A stretch of DNA of 64,000 bases from Moritella sp. 24 (GCF_018219155.1 NZ_CP056123.1:1931505-1995504); one strand, 5' to 3'; positions 43,665 to 52,334 are shown, counted from the first letter of the stretch. Numbers and translations: made by a program. The notes: generated by a model not told the origin, from the letters alone.

Positions 43665-44486
43665 ATGAAGGATTACTACCCGAAACGGATTGTCTGTTTG
43701 ACAGAAGAGACAACTGAAATGTTGTATATATTGGGCGAGGAATCTCGTATAGCCGGTATTTCAGGTTTTACTGTTCGTCCACCACACGCGCGACAAGCGC
43801 ATCCTAAAGTATCTGCATTTATCTCTGCTAAAGTCGATAAAATATTAGATTTAAAACCTGATCTCGTTCTTGGATTTTCTGACATGCAAGCTGACATTGC
43901 GGGTTCACTAATTAAGCAGGGGATTGCGGTTCACATCTTTAATCAACGTTCTGTAGATGAAGTATTTAGTATGATCATGATGCTCGCAAGCCTTGTAGGT
44001 GCGAGTGATAAAGCGGCAATTTGGCTGCAAGAGATCGAGGCTAAGATAGAGCGAATCAAGCTGAACGCAGCTAAACATAGTCAACGTCCTAAAGTGTATT
44101 TCGAATTGTGGAATGATCCATTAATGTCGGGTATTCAATGGGTATCAGAGCTAATCGAAATTGCGGGGGGTGAAGAGTGCTTCCCTGACTTGGCTAAAGA
44201 GTCATTAGCAAAGAACCGTATTATTGCCGATCCAAGTATTGTGGTAGACGCGAATCCGGATATCATTATCGGTTCATGGTGTGGGCGTAAGTTTAAACCT
44301 GAGAATGTCGCTGCAAGAGAGGGCTGGGATACTATTAAGGCAGTAAAGAATAATCAGTTATACGAAGTTAAATCAGCCAATATTTTACAACCTGGGCCAG
44401 CTGCGTTAACTGACGGTTTAGATCAACTTGTTGCTATTATTGAAGCATGGCAACAACAAAATTCGAATGAAAGTGAGAACGTATAA
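43665..44486 (+). CDS. BtuF-like cobalamin-binding protein without signal peptide
   Basis: A 273-residue periplasmic-binding-protein fold (Peripla_BP_2, BtuF/FepB type): RIVCLTEETTEMLYILGEESRIAGIS, DKILDLKPDLVLGFSD, and NPDIIIGSWCGRKF. It begins MKDYYPKR and has no signal peptide, so it is predicted to be cytoplasmic, unlike the ABC-transporter BtuF. No ABC permease is near. The next gene abuts its stop codon. It may bind a corrinoid or another ligand inside the cell; that is inference from the fold. Confidence 0.82.
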   Translation: MKDYYPKRIVCLTEETTEMLYILGEESRIAGISGFTVRPPHARQAHPKVSAFISAKVDKILDLKPDLVLGFSDMQADIAGSLIKQGIAVHIFNQRSVDEVFSMIMMLASLVGASDKAAIWLQEIEAKIERIKLNAAKHSQRPKVYFELWNDPLMSGIQWVSELIEIAGGEECFPDLAKESLAKNRIIADPSIVVDANPDIIIGSWCGRKFKPENVAAREGWDTIKAVKNNQLYEVKSANILQPGPAALTDGLDQLVAIIEAWQQQNSNESENV

Positions 44487-44942
44487 ATGGCAAAGCCAGT
44501 CGTCGATACCGCAGTGAATAATATCGAACAAAATGAAGTGAATAGCATGCAAGCAGAGCTAGTTAGTATTAAGAAAACCTGCTCACAGTGTCAAACCGAG
44601 TTTGGTTGTGGCGTGACTGCAGCGAGTGAGACTAGCAGTACTGAGCAAAGTGGTTGCTGGTGTCAATCGCTACCCGCAGTTATGCCGTTGGACGAGCTTA
44701 GTGATTGCTTGTGTCAATCTTGCTTGGCGAAAGCCGTGGGTGCAGAGATCATCAAGCAGTTAGATGCTGCTGGATCACCCAAGGCGCGTTTAGCCATTGC
44801 TGAACCTTATCGTCATCAAACAGAATTGGTTGAGAATGTCGATTTTACCATTGAAAATGGGCTGTACGTATTTAGCGAATGGTATCATTTAAAACGTGCA
44901 CGTTGTTGTGGTAATAACTGCCGTCATTGTGCTTATAAATAA
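44487..44942 (+). CDS. Cysteine-rich CWC domain protein fused to DUF5522
   Basis: A 151-residue protein with two Cys-rich parts: a CWC-type ribbon (CSQCQTEFGCG ... CWC ... CLCQSC) at about 32-95, and a C-terminal DUF5522 motif (YVFSEWYHLKRARCCGNNCRHCAYK). These would bind zinc or possibly an Fe-S cluster. It starts at the base after the BtuF-like gene stop and is followed 22 bases later by the PP-loop gene, so all three are co-transcribed. The first 30 residues are low-complexity. Function unknown. Confidence 0.8.
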   Translation: MAKPVVDTAVNNIEQNEVNSMQAELVSIKKTCSQCQTEFGCGVTAASETSSTEQSGCWCQSLPAVMPLDELSDCLCQSCLAKAVGAEIIKQLDAAGSPKARLAIAEPYRHQTELVENVDFTIENGLYVFSEWYHLKRARCCGNNCRHCAYK

Positions 44943-44964
44943 GATGAGAAGAGTGGGCTAAATC

Positions 44965-45633
44965 ATGGATAAGAAAAGAACATTGGTGTCGTGGAGTACA
45001 GGTAAAGACGCTTCATGGACATGTCTGCAACTGGCACAAGATCCAACTATCGAGATCGTTGGTTTATTTTGCTCGGTCAATGCGCAGTATCAACGTACTG
45101 CGGTTCACTCTGTGCGTATTGAGTTGTTACAACGCCAAGCTGCGGCAATGAACTTACCGCTGGATATTATAGAGATTCCTTATCCGTGTAGTAATGTTGA
45201 ATATGAAGCGATAATGGATGCGTTTGTTGAAAAGGCAAAGCAACGCGAGGTTGTTAACTTTGCGTATGGCGATTTGTTTTTAGCGGATATTAAAAACTAC
45301 CGTGTGAATAACCTTGTAGGCACTGGCATTGACGCTATTTTTCCGTTGTGGGAGCGAGATACCCATCAACTTGCGCACGACATGATTGCTGGTGGCCAAA
45401 AAGCGATCGTGACTTGTGTTGACCCGCGTCGTCTGTCTGCGGATTATGTTGGTAAAGTCTTTGACGAGGCCTTTATTGCAAGCTTACCTGAAGAAATAGA
45501 TCCTTGTGGTGAGAACGGTGAGTTTCATACATTTGTATTTGATAGTCCCTTATTTTCTGAGGGTATTGATATCAAAACCGGAGAGATTAATAGTGAAGGG
45601 CACTATACGTGGATAGACTTAGAATTGGCTTGA
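44965..45633 (+). CDS. PP-loop ATPase, diphthine-ammonia ligase (Dph6)-like
   Basis: A 222-residue ATP-pyrophosphatase with the PP-loop SWSTGKDASW (about 9-18), GDLFLADIKNYR and the FHTFVFDSPLF segment typical of the MJ0570/Dph6 family. Archaeal and eukaryotic members amidate diphthine, but bacteria lack diphthamide, so the substrate must differ. Association with a BtuF-like protein suggests corrinoid or amide chemistry, which is inference only. Confidence 0.82.
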   Translation: MDKKRTLVSWSTGKDASWTCLQLAQDPTIEIVGLFCSVNAQYQRTAVHSVRIELLQRQAAAMNLPLDIIEIPYPCSNVEYEAIMDAFVEKAKQREVVNFAYGDLFLADIKNYRVNNLVGTGIDAIFPLWERDTHQLAHDMIAGGQKAIVTCVDPRRLSADYVGKVFDEAFIASLPEEIDPCGENGEFHTFVFDSPLFSEGIDIKTGEINSEGHYTWIDLELA

Positions 45634-45672
45634 TCGTGTCTTACATTTTATAAGCGTATTATTTTAAATTTG

Positions 45673-45735
45673 ATTAGAAGCATAGTTAGAAGCATAGAAA
45701 GAAACCTGTTTGTTATTTCGTTTTATGCTTCTAAT
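45673..45735. repeat. Direct and inverted copies of TTAGAAGCATA
   Basis: ATTAGAAGCATA occurs at 45673-45684, a second copy at 45687-45696, and the inverse TATGCTTCTAAT at 45724-45735. The inner pair can form a hairpin between the convergent PP-loop and pilin genes and may serve as a terminator. Confidence 0.6.
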
Positions 45736-45745
45736 ATTCAACTGA

Positions 45746-46237
45746 CTAGCAATCCGTTGATACTACCGTTATCTCTGGTGGAATTTCGCTACTGCATGCT
45801 TCTTTATACTGAACATAGCAAACGGCTTCATCATAGCCCACCTTTACAGACCAGCAATCTGGATTTGATTTGTTTTCAGCAAAAACTTCAATACCGTCAT
45901 GATCTAACGATATTAGCTGGACAATGCCATAACCTTTACCTTGTTCACCGATACTTTCAGGGTATTTATACCAAGAATCGACGAGTCCTAAATTCGTTTC
46001 GATAGCTCTATCTGCATCGATAGCTCTATCGGGGGTGTCTTCTATTATGCCTTTCATATGAACAATAGAAGCAACACTTCTCATATTACCTTCGATCGAC
46101 TCTAAAACACTGACTTTAGCATCACTTGAAAGGTTGATAAATCGAGGAATAGCAACGGCTGATATTATGCCTAACACTATAATCACGATAACTAATTCTA
46201 TTAAAGTAAAACCATGGTGCATTTTTCTATTAGGCAT
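45746..46237 (-). CDS. MSHA-type type IV prepilin, paralogue 4
   Basis: A 163-residue prepilin: leader MPNRKMHHG, class III signal [20 protein letters not shown], then IPRFINLSSDAKVSVLESIEG. Four cysteines lie in the C-terminal half. The coding sequence contains an 18-bp direct duplication (CGATAGCTCTATC at 46000-46012 and 46018-46030) that gives the repeated DRAIDADRAIE, a sign of recent slippage. It is again solitary. Confidence 0.85.
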   Translation of the reverse strand: MPNRKMHHGFTLIELVIVIIVLGIISAVAIPRFINLSSDAKVSVLESIEGNMRSVASIVHMKGIIEDTPDRAIDADRAIETNLGLVDSWYKYPESIGEQGKGYGIVQLISLDHDGIEVFAENKSNPDCWSVKVGYDEAVCYVQYKEACSSEIPPEITVVSTDC

Positions 46238-46379
46238 TTAGATGACTCGTTTAGTAATAACGGGGGCATTATGCCAGATGTAACATTTAAACTATACACT
46301 ATTATATTGTTCACCTTTTATTTTAGTAATAAGTGTTACTTTTGTTATTGAATCTAATTCAACTGACAAGTACCGAAAC

Positions 46380-46404
46380 AACGCCTCGTAAAGAAGGAGG
46401 CGTT
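46380..46404 (-). terminator. Terminator of the protease operon
   Basis: AACGCCTC pairs with GAGGCGTT directly after the protease stop on the minus strand. The U-run is short. Confidence 0.55.
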
Positions 46405-46416
46405 AAAGCTAATCCG

Positions 46417-47529
46417 CTACAGCTTGTGAATGTAGATCCCAGAAAAGTCAGCTGGGTTTTTGATACCGTCTTTAATATCATTCTTGTTGGTTAGTTTAAT
46501 GTTTAACTCCCCATCTGTAGATACCAATTCCGTGTATAGCACCTCATCGTTTTGAGTTCTGTCGTAAGCTATCTTTCTGCCTTCAACTTCAATATCGTAT
46601 TTGACCGTATAGCGGGCATCAAATGATATTCTGTATTTATCGCCAACCATTGATTCGAATGACTCTTCAACTGAATTGGTGAAATATGGTGATGAATGGA
46701 AAACTTCTTGCAGGTTACTTGTTTCACTTTCCCACTCTGGTAGTGGTAAAGATTTGATGTAAGCATTATCTGCCATTATCTTTTCAATCTGCTCTAAGTA
46801 GTGTGACGCACTGATACCAGATTGACCCGTTTTTCTTGAGCCTACGGAGAAGGTCATTGCCATTGCTCCGACTAAATATATTTTATCATTATGTTCAACG
46901 TATATACCCGAACCACTGTCTCCACTTGCAATATCGGATTCATATTTGGTATGAGGCAACCCTGTATAACTAACATCAAGCCAGCCAGCTTTATCCCACG
47001 TTTTATAATCTTTATCTGCTCTGTGAGTAAAAGAGCCTACTATTTGTTGTCCACCACTGCGATTAGGTACGTAGCCAAGTTTACCACCTAGATCATAGCC
47101 AAATTTTCTAAAATCATAAATTTCAGCAGGTTTTATTATATCAAATGGTTTGTTTAGCTTAAATATTGCAAGATCTCGGTTTTTGCCATTTTTGTCTTTA
47201 ATGATCCATTTTACCTCTCCCCAGGGATCATTAAACATATCAAGTGTTGTTTTTTGTTGGGCGACAAGGGTGTAATTACCTTCAGTTTTTTCTTCATATT
47301 TATTTACTGACCATCTCGAAGAGCTAACATGATTAGCAGTAATAACCCAATATGGGTCAATCAGTGTACCTGTACAACAACTGCCTTTTACAACAGCGAA
47401 ACCATTTCCTTGCATACTATGTCGGAAACTACTGGTATCGTATAAATCAGCCCCTTTATCCAGTAAACCGATAGCAAATGAAGTGGTTGGGATAAGTGAT
47501 AAAGCGGCGATAGTTTTTAATAATTTCAT
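46417..47529 (-). CDS. Secreted trypsin-like serine protease
   Basis: A 370-residue S1-family protease with a signal peptide (cleavage near SFA-IG, residue 19). The triad is His 67 (ITANHV, not the usual AAHC), Asp 119 (NRDLAIF) and Ser 205 (GDSGSG). Adjacent cysteines (SCC, 51-52) are unusual. About 100 residues after the catalytic domain form an extra beta-rich C-terminal domain. Its start overlaps the stop of the upstream partner gene (ATGA), so the two proteins are made together. Confidence 0.85.
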   Translation of the reverse strand: MKLLKTIAALSLIPTTSFAIGLLDKGADLYDTSSFRHSMQGNGFAVVKGSCCTGTLIDPYWVITANHVSSSRWSVNKYEEKTEGNYTLVAQQKTTLDMFNDPWGEVKWIIKDKNGKNRDLAIFKLNKPFDIIKPAEIYDFRKFGYDLGGKLGYVPNRSGGQQIVGSFTHRADKDYKTWDKAGWLDVSYTGLPHTKYESDIASGDSGSGIYVEHNDKIYLVGAMAMTFSVGSRKTGQSGISASHYLEQIEKIMADNAYIKSLPLPEWESETSNLQEVFHSSPYFTNSVEESFESMVGDKYRISFDARYTVKYDIEVEGRKIAYDRTQNDEVLYTELVSTDGELNIKLTNKNDIKDGIKNPADFSGIYIHKL

Positions 47530-48236
47530 TGTACTTCCTCTAGTTTAACTGCTTCTAAAACTTGCCATTGCGTGCCTTTATAATCGTAATGACGATCTTG
47601 ACGCTTAAAGTTAAACTGAACAGTTTCGTTGTTGTTTGTTGTCGTCACTTCAACTTCAACCTTGTTTATTGAGAAAAACTGATGACTACCTATGACTTGT
47701 TTTAAGAATTGTTCTTTACAGTTAGAAGCGGTACAAACACTCATTTTACTCGATGACTTCCAGCCCTTATGAAATAGTGTGACTATGTATCTTCCTGTGT
47801 TTGGAATCTTCACATCAAAGCCGAAACCATCACCTGTATTCTTTAATAAATGTTGAATACCAATGGATGTTTGTTCTGCGTTCACGTTTTGGAAAGATGA
47901 TTTATGATTTTCATTGTTGTCGATAAAAGTATAATCATACGGTGAAATATATGAGGATTTACAGTCGCTAGCTGTTGCTGGCGTAGCGCACTTATGTACT
48001 GCACCGTTAATTAAATATGGCGCAGAAATATATTTATTCTCACCTGTGAAACTTTTCCCTCCATAAAATAAATACCAATCCATAGAGTTACTCACTAAAT
48101 CGACGGATTCTTCAACTGTGGGTGTTAGCGTTATTTTTTTTAGAGCATCACGAATGACTATATCGTCATATTGGTTGCTTCCTGCTGTAGACATAAATGA
48201 AGTGAGAGCCAATAACGGCCATGCTTTTTTAATCAT
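47526..48236 (-). CDS. Secreted partner of the serine protease, unrecognised family
   Basis: A 236-residue protein with a signal peptide (cleavage near STAGS, residue about 20). The C-terminal half (TGRYIVTLFHKGWK, NKVEVEVTTTNNNETVQFNFKRQ) resembles beta-sandwich carbohydrate- or surface-binding modules. Four cysteines occur as two likely pairs. It precedes and is coupled to the protease gene, which suggests a targeting, inhibitor or chaperone role; no family was recognised. Confidence 0.7.
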   Translation of the reverse strand: MIKKAWPLLALTSFMSTAGSNQYDDIVIRDALKKITLTPTVEESVDLVSNSMDWYLFYGGKSFTGENKYISAPYLINGAVHKCATPATASDCKSSYISPYDYTFIDNNENHKSSFQNVNAEQTSIGIQHLLKNTGDGFGFDVKIPNTGRYIVTLFHKGWKSSSKMSVCTASNCKEQFLKQVIGSHQFFSINKVEVEVTTTNNNETVQFNFKRQDRHYDYKGTQWQVLEAVKLEEVQ

Positions 48237-48377
48237 TAGATTTCCCTATTAATTGATTTCCTATATGATAAATACGCGTTAACAAGTTGTAAGTAAGCGA
48301 TTGTAATTAATAAGAATAGGTCACGTTACTTGTCGGGTGCCGGATTCGAACTGACCTTAAAGTAATGAGAGGAACTC

Positions 48378-48842
48378 ATGGAAGAACTGTCACAAACGTA
48401 TCTGGATAAATACCTCAGTGCTCTAAAAGAGTCTGAACGCTCAAAATATCAATCATTCAGCTCAGACTATTTCTGTGGTGATGAACATAATGCCAACCTA
48501 TGTGCTGAATTAATTAGAACAGGTCAAAAGACAGCAACTTGCAGCCTAAATCATTGGTATGAATCAGGTGAAGAGCCAATGCCAACCGTTAGTCATTTAC
48601 AAGTTGTCGTTGACTGGAGTGGAAAACCAATTTGTATTATCGAAATAGACTCAGTTGTAATTTGTAGATATAACGAAGTAACAGCCGAATTTGCTTATGC
48701 AGAAGGGGAGGGAGACCGTTCTCTTGAATGGTGGCGTAAAGCTCATTGGAATTTCTTTGCTAGAGAGTGCGACGAATTAGGTATTAAGCCAAGTGAAATT
48801 ATGGTGCTTGTTTTAGAACGATTTCATGTAGTCCATCAATAG
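48378..48842 (+). CDS. ASCH-domain protein
   Basis: A 154-residue ASCH protein (PUA-like fold) with LIRTGQKTATCSLNHWYESGEEPMP as the G-x-K-x-x-T signature, and a C-terminal EGDRSLEWWRKAHWNFF motif. ASCH proteins bind RNA, and some have ribonuclease or acetylcytidine amidohydrolase activity. ATG 48378 has GAGAGGA upstream. Confidence 0.85.
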   Translation: MEELSQTYLDKYLSALKESERSKYQSFSSDYFCGDEHNANLCAELIRTGQKTATCSLNHWYESGEEPMPTVSHLQVVVDWSGKPICIIEIDSVVICRYNEVTAEFAYAEGEGDRSLEWWRKAHWNFFARECDELGIKPSEIMVLVLERFHVVHQ

Positions 48843-48989
48843 ATCATAAAATAAGGTTATAAATATAACCAACGAATATAGTTTGCATTGTGTAAACGTC
48901 GCTCGCACCTTTCAAGATCTAAACTGGACAAAAAGTCCCCCTCAACTAAGCTTAATTCGAAGATAAAACAAGTTGAGGAAAAAAGCGTT

Positions 48990-49193
48990 ATGAGTCGAGG
49001 TACAGTTAAGTGGTTTAATGCTGACAAAGGGTTTGGATTTATTACCCCTGACGAAGGTGGTAACGACCTGTTTGTCCATCATTCCGAAATTCAAACGTCT
49101 GGTTATGCAACCTTAGAGGATGGTCAGAAAGTCGAATTTGAAGTAGGTAGCGGACAAAAGGGCCCTTGTGCAACGAATGTCACAGCTATTTAA
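48990..49193 (+). CDS. Cold-shock protein (CspA family)
   Basis: A 67-residue single CSD protein with the RNP1 motif KGFGFITP and RNP2 motif [14 protein letters not shown] at 48975-48980 fixes ATG 48990; a longer frame from 48888 is unsupported. The long leader before the ATG could be a csp-type temperature-responsive 5' region. Confidence 0.93.
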   Translation: MSRGTVKWFNADKGFGFITPDEGGNDLFVHHSEIQTSGYATLEDGQKVEFEVGSGQKGPCATNVTAI

Positions 49194-49206
49194 ATTAACG
49201 ATTAAT

Positions 49207-49245
49207 AAAAAGGGTTAATCTCTGACGTGGGATTAACCCTTTTTT
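49207..49245. terminator. Convergent terminator after the cold-shock gene
   Basis: AAAAAGGGTTAATC pairs with GATTAACCCTTTTTT, giving U-runs in both directions. Confidence 0.9.
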
Positions 49246-49330
49246 ACAGCTGTTCTATCTGTGCTAAAGTATCCATACGTATACTTTAGTTCTGCTGTTC
49301 TCACACCTTGTGGGACAATAAAGTCAGTAT

Positions 49331-49804
49331 TTAAAACGGGACGACCCGTGCAGAACCACCTTGTTGGTTGACTTGAACAGCTTGGTCGACTCTAAATATC
49401 ATATCAGGATCGACCTCTTGTACAACTGAAATTATTTTACCTGAATTAAGCTTAATGGTTAAATTAACCCCGTGACGTTTTGTTATTTCTTGTGCTGCTT
49501 GATTACCTGCGAAGCCACCTAAGATTGCTCCGCCGATAGAAGCGATCATAGAGCCTGTGCCACCACCGACTTTAGAACCGACTATTCCACCGACAGCACC
49601 GCCTGCAATTGTACCAACAGTGCTACTTCCTTTATCACCCTCAATGTTCACAGGTTTAGTACTAATCACGACACCATAGTTAACCGTTTGAACTTTTCGA
49701 GTGTCTGCAACTTCGTAGCTATCACCATAAGGATTGCTCGAACAGCCGAGATTAAATGTGCTTATAACCACTAAAGGTAACAGTAGATAATATTTTTTCA
49801 TCAT
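49331..49804 (-). CDS. SlyB-like glycine-zipper lipoprotein
   Basis: A 157-residue protein with a lipoprotein-like signal (Cys 21, in NLGCSSN; the lipobox is weak) and a glycine-zipper helix (TIAGGAVGGIVGSKVGGGTGS, IGGAILGGFAGNQ) of the Rick_17kDa/SlyB type. It is expected in the outer membrane. ATG 49804 and ATG 49801 are both possible starts. Confidence 0.85.
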   Translation of the reverse strand: MMKKYYLLLPLVVISTFNLGCSSNPYGDSYEVADTRKVQTVNYGVVISTKPVNIEGDKGSSTVGTIAGGAVGGIVGSKVGGGTGSMIASIGGAILGGFAGNQAAQEITKRHGVNLTIKLNSGKIISVVQEVDPDMIFRVDQAVQVNQQGGSARVVPF

Positions 49805-50027
49805 GAATCCTGCGCTATTTATCTTGTAACTACCTATTTATGGTAGGGTACGATATCACCCTCATCATGTTAAGTGTAGTTAAAAAGGTGTGTTAAATAA
49901 TGTAAACAGTTAAAAAACGAGCTGTTAATGTACTTATTTCCCATCTATATGAAATAAATATACATAAGTTTCAAATATCTCTTCGTTATCGCAATTTATC
50001 AACTAGAAACTAAACCCCATTGTAAGC

Positions 50028-50053
50028 TATAATGCGGCGCTTCGAATAAGCGC
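50028..50053 (+). promoter_or_regulatory. Promoter -10 and 5' hairpin of the deformylase gene
   Basis: TATAAT at 50028-50033 predicts transcription from about 50040. The first bases of the transcript then form the hairpin GCGCTT-N5-AAGCGC (50037-50053). No good -35 element was seen. Confidence 0.45.
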
Positions 50054-50091
50054 ACTTGTAATAAATTAACAAAACTGGGATTCAAAGACAT

Positions 50092-50595
50092 ATGGCAGTA
50101 TTAACTATTCTTACGGCACCAAACAAATTATTAGAGATACCAGCTGAACAAGTATCGGATGTAAGTACAGTTCAAACATTGATTGATGACATGCTTGATA
50201 CAATGTACAAGACTGACGACGGTATTGGTCTTGCTTCAACGCAAGTTGGTCGTAAAGAAGCCGTTGTCGTTATTGATATTTCAGAAGGGCGTAATGAACC
50301 ATTGGTTTTAATTAACCCTGTTGTTGTTGAAGGTTCAAACATTGAATCAGGCCAAGAAGGGTGTTTATCAATTCCTGGTTATTATGCAGATGTTGCTCGT
50401 TACACTAAAGTAAAAGTAACAGCGTTAGATCGTGAAGGGAAAGCAATAGAAATTAATGATGATGATTTCTTAGCGATTGCTATGCAACACGAGATAGATC
50501 ATCTTAAAGGTACGCTTTTCATTGACTACCTATCGCCGTTGAAAAAGAAAATGGCTTTAAAGAAAGTTAAAAAAACAATTAAAGAATTGGGCTAA
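50092..50595 (+). CDS. def: Peptide deformylase
   Basis: A 167-residue peptide deformylase with all three motifs: GIGLASTQ (44-51, Ser for the usual second Ala), EGCLS (89-93, metal-binding Cys 91) and HEIDH (133-137). It removes the formyl group from new proteins, using Fe2+. The usual neighbour fmt is absent, so this may be a second copy beside a def-fmt locus elsewhere. Confidence 0.92.
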   Translation: MAVLTILTAPNKLLEIPAEQVSDVSTVQTLIDDMLDTMYKTDDGIGLASTQVGRKEAVVVIDISEGRNEPLVLINPVVVEGSNIESGQEGCLSIPGYYADVARYTKVKVTALDREGKAIEINDDDFLAIAMQHEIDHLKGTLFIDYLSPLKKKMALKKVKKTIKELG

Positions 50596-50631
50596 TTAAG
50601 CTCTACTTAGATATTAAAGGAGCTAAGTTAA

Positions 50632-51294
50632 GTGAAAGGAAAAATTATATCGTACATTTCTGCAAAGAAGTTTGGTTTTATTTGTGGCGATGATGGCGAG
50701 AGTTATTTCTTACATGTATCGAGCTTGCTCGATAAAGCCAATGAATGCAAATTGGTAAAGGATGTTGTTGTTGAGTTCGAACCAACAGAAACACCAAAAG
50801 GCCTTGCAGCAAAACAAGTGCATGTACCTGACGTCAATTTCAAAAAACAGTTAGTTGCTTTCTTCACTGCGAAGAGCAATCAACCAAGATATGGACATGT
50901 TGTAGCAAGACATACATTGAGCACACGTTTCTTTAAAGATCAAAATGAAGGTCGTAGTCACATTAAGCAATTAGCCGCTGATATCGGCTGTAATGCGATC
51001 CTAAATACGAATGTGGAAAAAGTAACTTTTTCTGAAGGTGGCGAAGATGTCACTATGCATTCATTTAGCGGTGACTTTGCATTAGTAACAGAAGACGTTC
51101 CATGTAATGACGACGCTGAATGTGATGAATCGGTAGCAGTGATTGATGCTAACATCAGCGCAGTTGCAGGACAGTTCAAGCGTATACACAGTGCTGAAGT
51201 TAAAGCGAAAGCGAAACAATTGCGTAAATTTAACCCACTATTATTACTGGGTGCAGTTGTTATTCTAGGTGCTGTTTTCGCAATCGCGATGTAA
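50632..51294 (+). CDS. Cold-shock domain protein with C-terminal membrane helix
   Basis: A 220-residue protein of mixed design: an N-terminal cold-shock-like domain ([29 protein letters not shown]), a middle domain ([23 protein letters not shown]) similar to YbjQ/DUF74-type folds, and one C-terminal helix ([20 protein letters not shown]), giving a tail-anchored membrane protein. GTG 50632 follows AAAGGAGCTA. It is 36 bp after def and may be co-transcribed. Function unknown. Confidence 0.75.
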   Translation: MKGKIISYISAKKFGFICGDDGESYFLHVSSLLDKANECKLVKDVVVEFEPTETPKGLAAKQVHVPDVNFKKQLVAFFTAKSNQPRYGHVVARHTLSTRFFKDQNEGRSHIKQLAADIGCNAILNTNVEKVTFSEGGEDVTMHSFSGDFALVTEDVPCNDDAECDESVAVIDANISAVAGQFKRIHSAEVKAKAKQLRKFNPLLLLGAVVILGAVFAIAM

Positions 51295-51337
51295 TCGATA
51301 CGATTGGGTTAAACCTGTTTTGACTTAGTTTAAATGT

Positions 51338-51377
51338 AAAGCGGCAGTATTGAGGTTCCTCAGTACTGTCGCTTTTT
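51338..51377 (+). terminator. Terminator after the CSD-membrane gene
   Basis: AAAGCGGCAGTATTGAGG pairs with CCTCAGTACTGTCGCTTTTTT, with small mismatches. Confidence 0.85.
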
Positions 51378-51496
51378 TATGTCTGTTAATTACATAAAAG
51401 TGTGATGGGTTCGATTAATTACTCATCCCAAGCTGAACGTGACAACCCTTTGTTGTAATATAACCACGAGTTATTCATTAAATTTCCTGAGGATAT

Positions 51497-52306
51497 ATGT
51501 ATAAATTAGTCGCGTTAGATATGGATGGTACTTTACTCAATTCTCAAGGTATGATTTCACCACGTAACAAGAAAGCTATTTTAGCTGCAATAGCGCAGGG
51601 TACGCGTGTTGTTCTTGCCTCTGGTCGCCCATTAGAAGGCATGACTTGGGCTTTGGAAGAACTCGGTATGACAGGTAAAGATGATTATGTTGCTTGTTAT
51701 AATGGCAGCCTTGTCTATCAAGTTGCAGACAAGCAGTTGTTACGTAGTCAAACGATAACGGGTGCAGATGCCAAAAATCTGGCTAACTTGGCTGATAAAC
51801 TGGGTGTACACGTTCATGCGTTCTCACTGAAGGCTGGTTTAATTACTCCTAAGCATAATTACTATACTGATCATGAAGCTAAAATTAACGGATTGAGCAT
51901 TACCGAAGTTGATTTTAGTACGTTGAGTGATGATGAAGGCATGCTAAAAGTAATGATGATAGATGAGCCTGAGACGTTAACAGCTGCTATCGCAAAACTA
52001 CCTGCATCAATCTATCAACAATATAATATCTTGCAAAGCGCACCTTTCTTTTTAGAGTTCTTACATACTGATAGCCATAAAGGTATTGGTGTTAAAGCGA
52101 TTGCAGAGCAGTTTGGTATTCACGCAGATGAAGTGATCTGCATGGGTGATGCGGGTAATGATAAGCAGATGCTGGAATACGCAGGATTAGGTGTCGCGAT
52201 GGATAATGCGAGCGATGATATTAAAGCTATCGCGAATCATATTACTGCCGGTCATAATGATGACGGTGTCGCGTTAGTCATTGAAGAATTTGTGTTAAAC
52301 AAATAA
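51497..52306 (+). CDS. yidA: HAD-IIB sugar phosphatase YidA
   Basis: A 269-residue Cof-type HAD phosphatase. Motif I is LDMDGTLL (Asp 8, Asp 10), motif II is LASGR, and motif IV is CMGDAGNDKQM. Length and sequence fit E. coli YidA (270 residues), which dephosphorylates sugar phosphates. Single gene. Confidence 0.88.
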   Translation: MYKLVALDMDGTLLNSQGMISPRNKKAILAAIAQGTRVVLASGRPLEGMTWALEELGMTGKDDYVACYNGSLVYQVADKQLLRSQTITGADAKNLANLADKLGVHVHAFSLKAGLITPKHNYYTDHEAKINGLSITEVDFSTLSDDEGMLKVMMIDEPETLTAAIAKLPASIYQQYNILQSAPFFLEFLHTDSHKGIGVKAIAEQFGIHADEVICMGDAGNDKQMLEYAGLGVAMDNASDDIKAIANHITAGHNDDGVALVIEEFVLNK

Positions 52307-52334
52307 CATCTTGTATATACAGTAAATAGAATAC

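Noticed and set aside
44965-45633. Annotation as true diphthine-ammonia ligase
   Set aside because: Bacteria have no diphthamide on their elongation factor, so only the fold and PP-loop chemistry can be claimed.
45670-46005. 111-codon plus-strand ORF
   Set aside because: It is the antisense shadow of the fourth pilin gene, which has an unambiguous prepilin signal.
13560-46237. Pilin genes as a local MSHA biogenesis cluster
   Set aside because: No mshE, mshG, mshL or other assembly genes are present; the four genes are far apart and on both strands.
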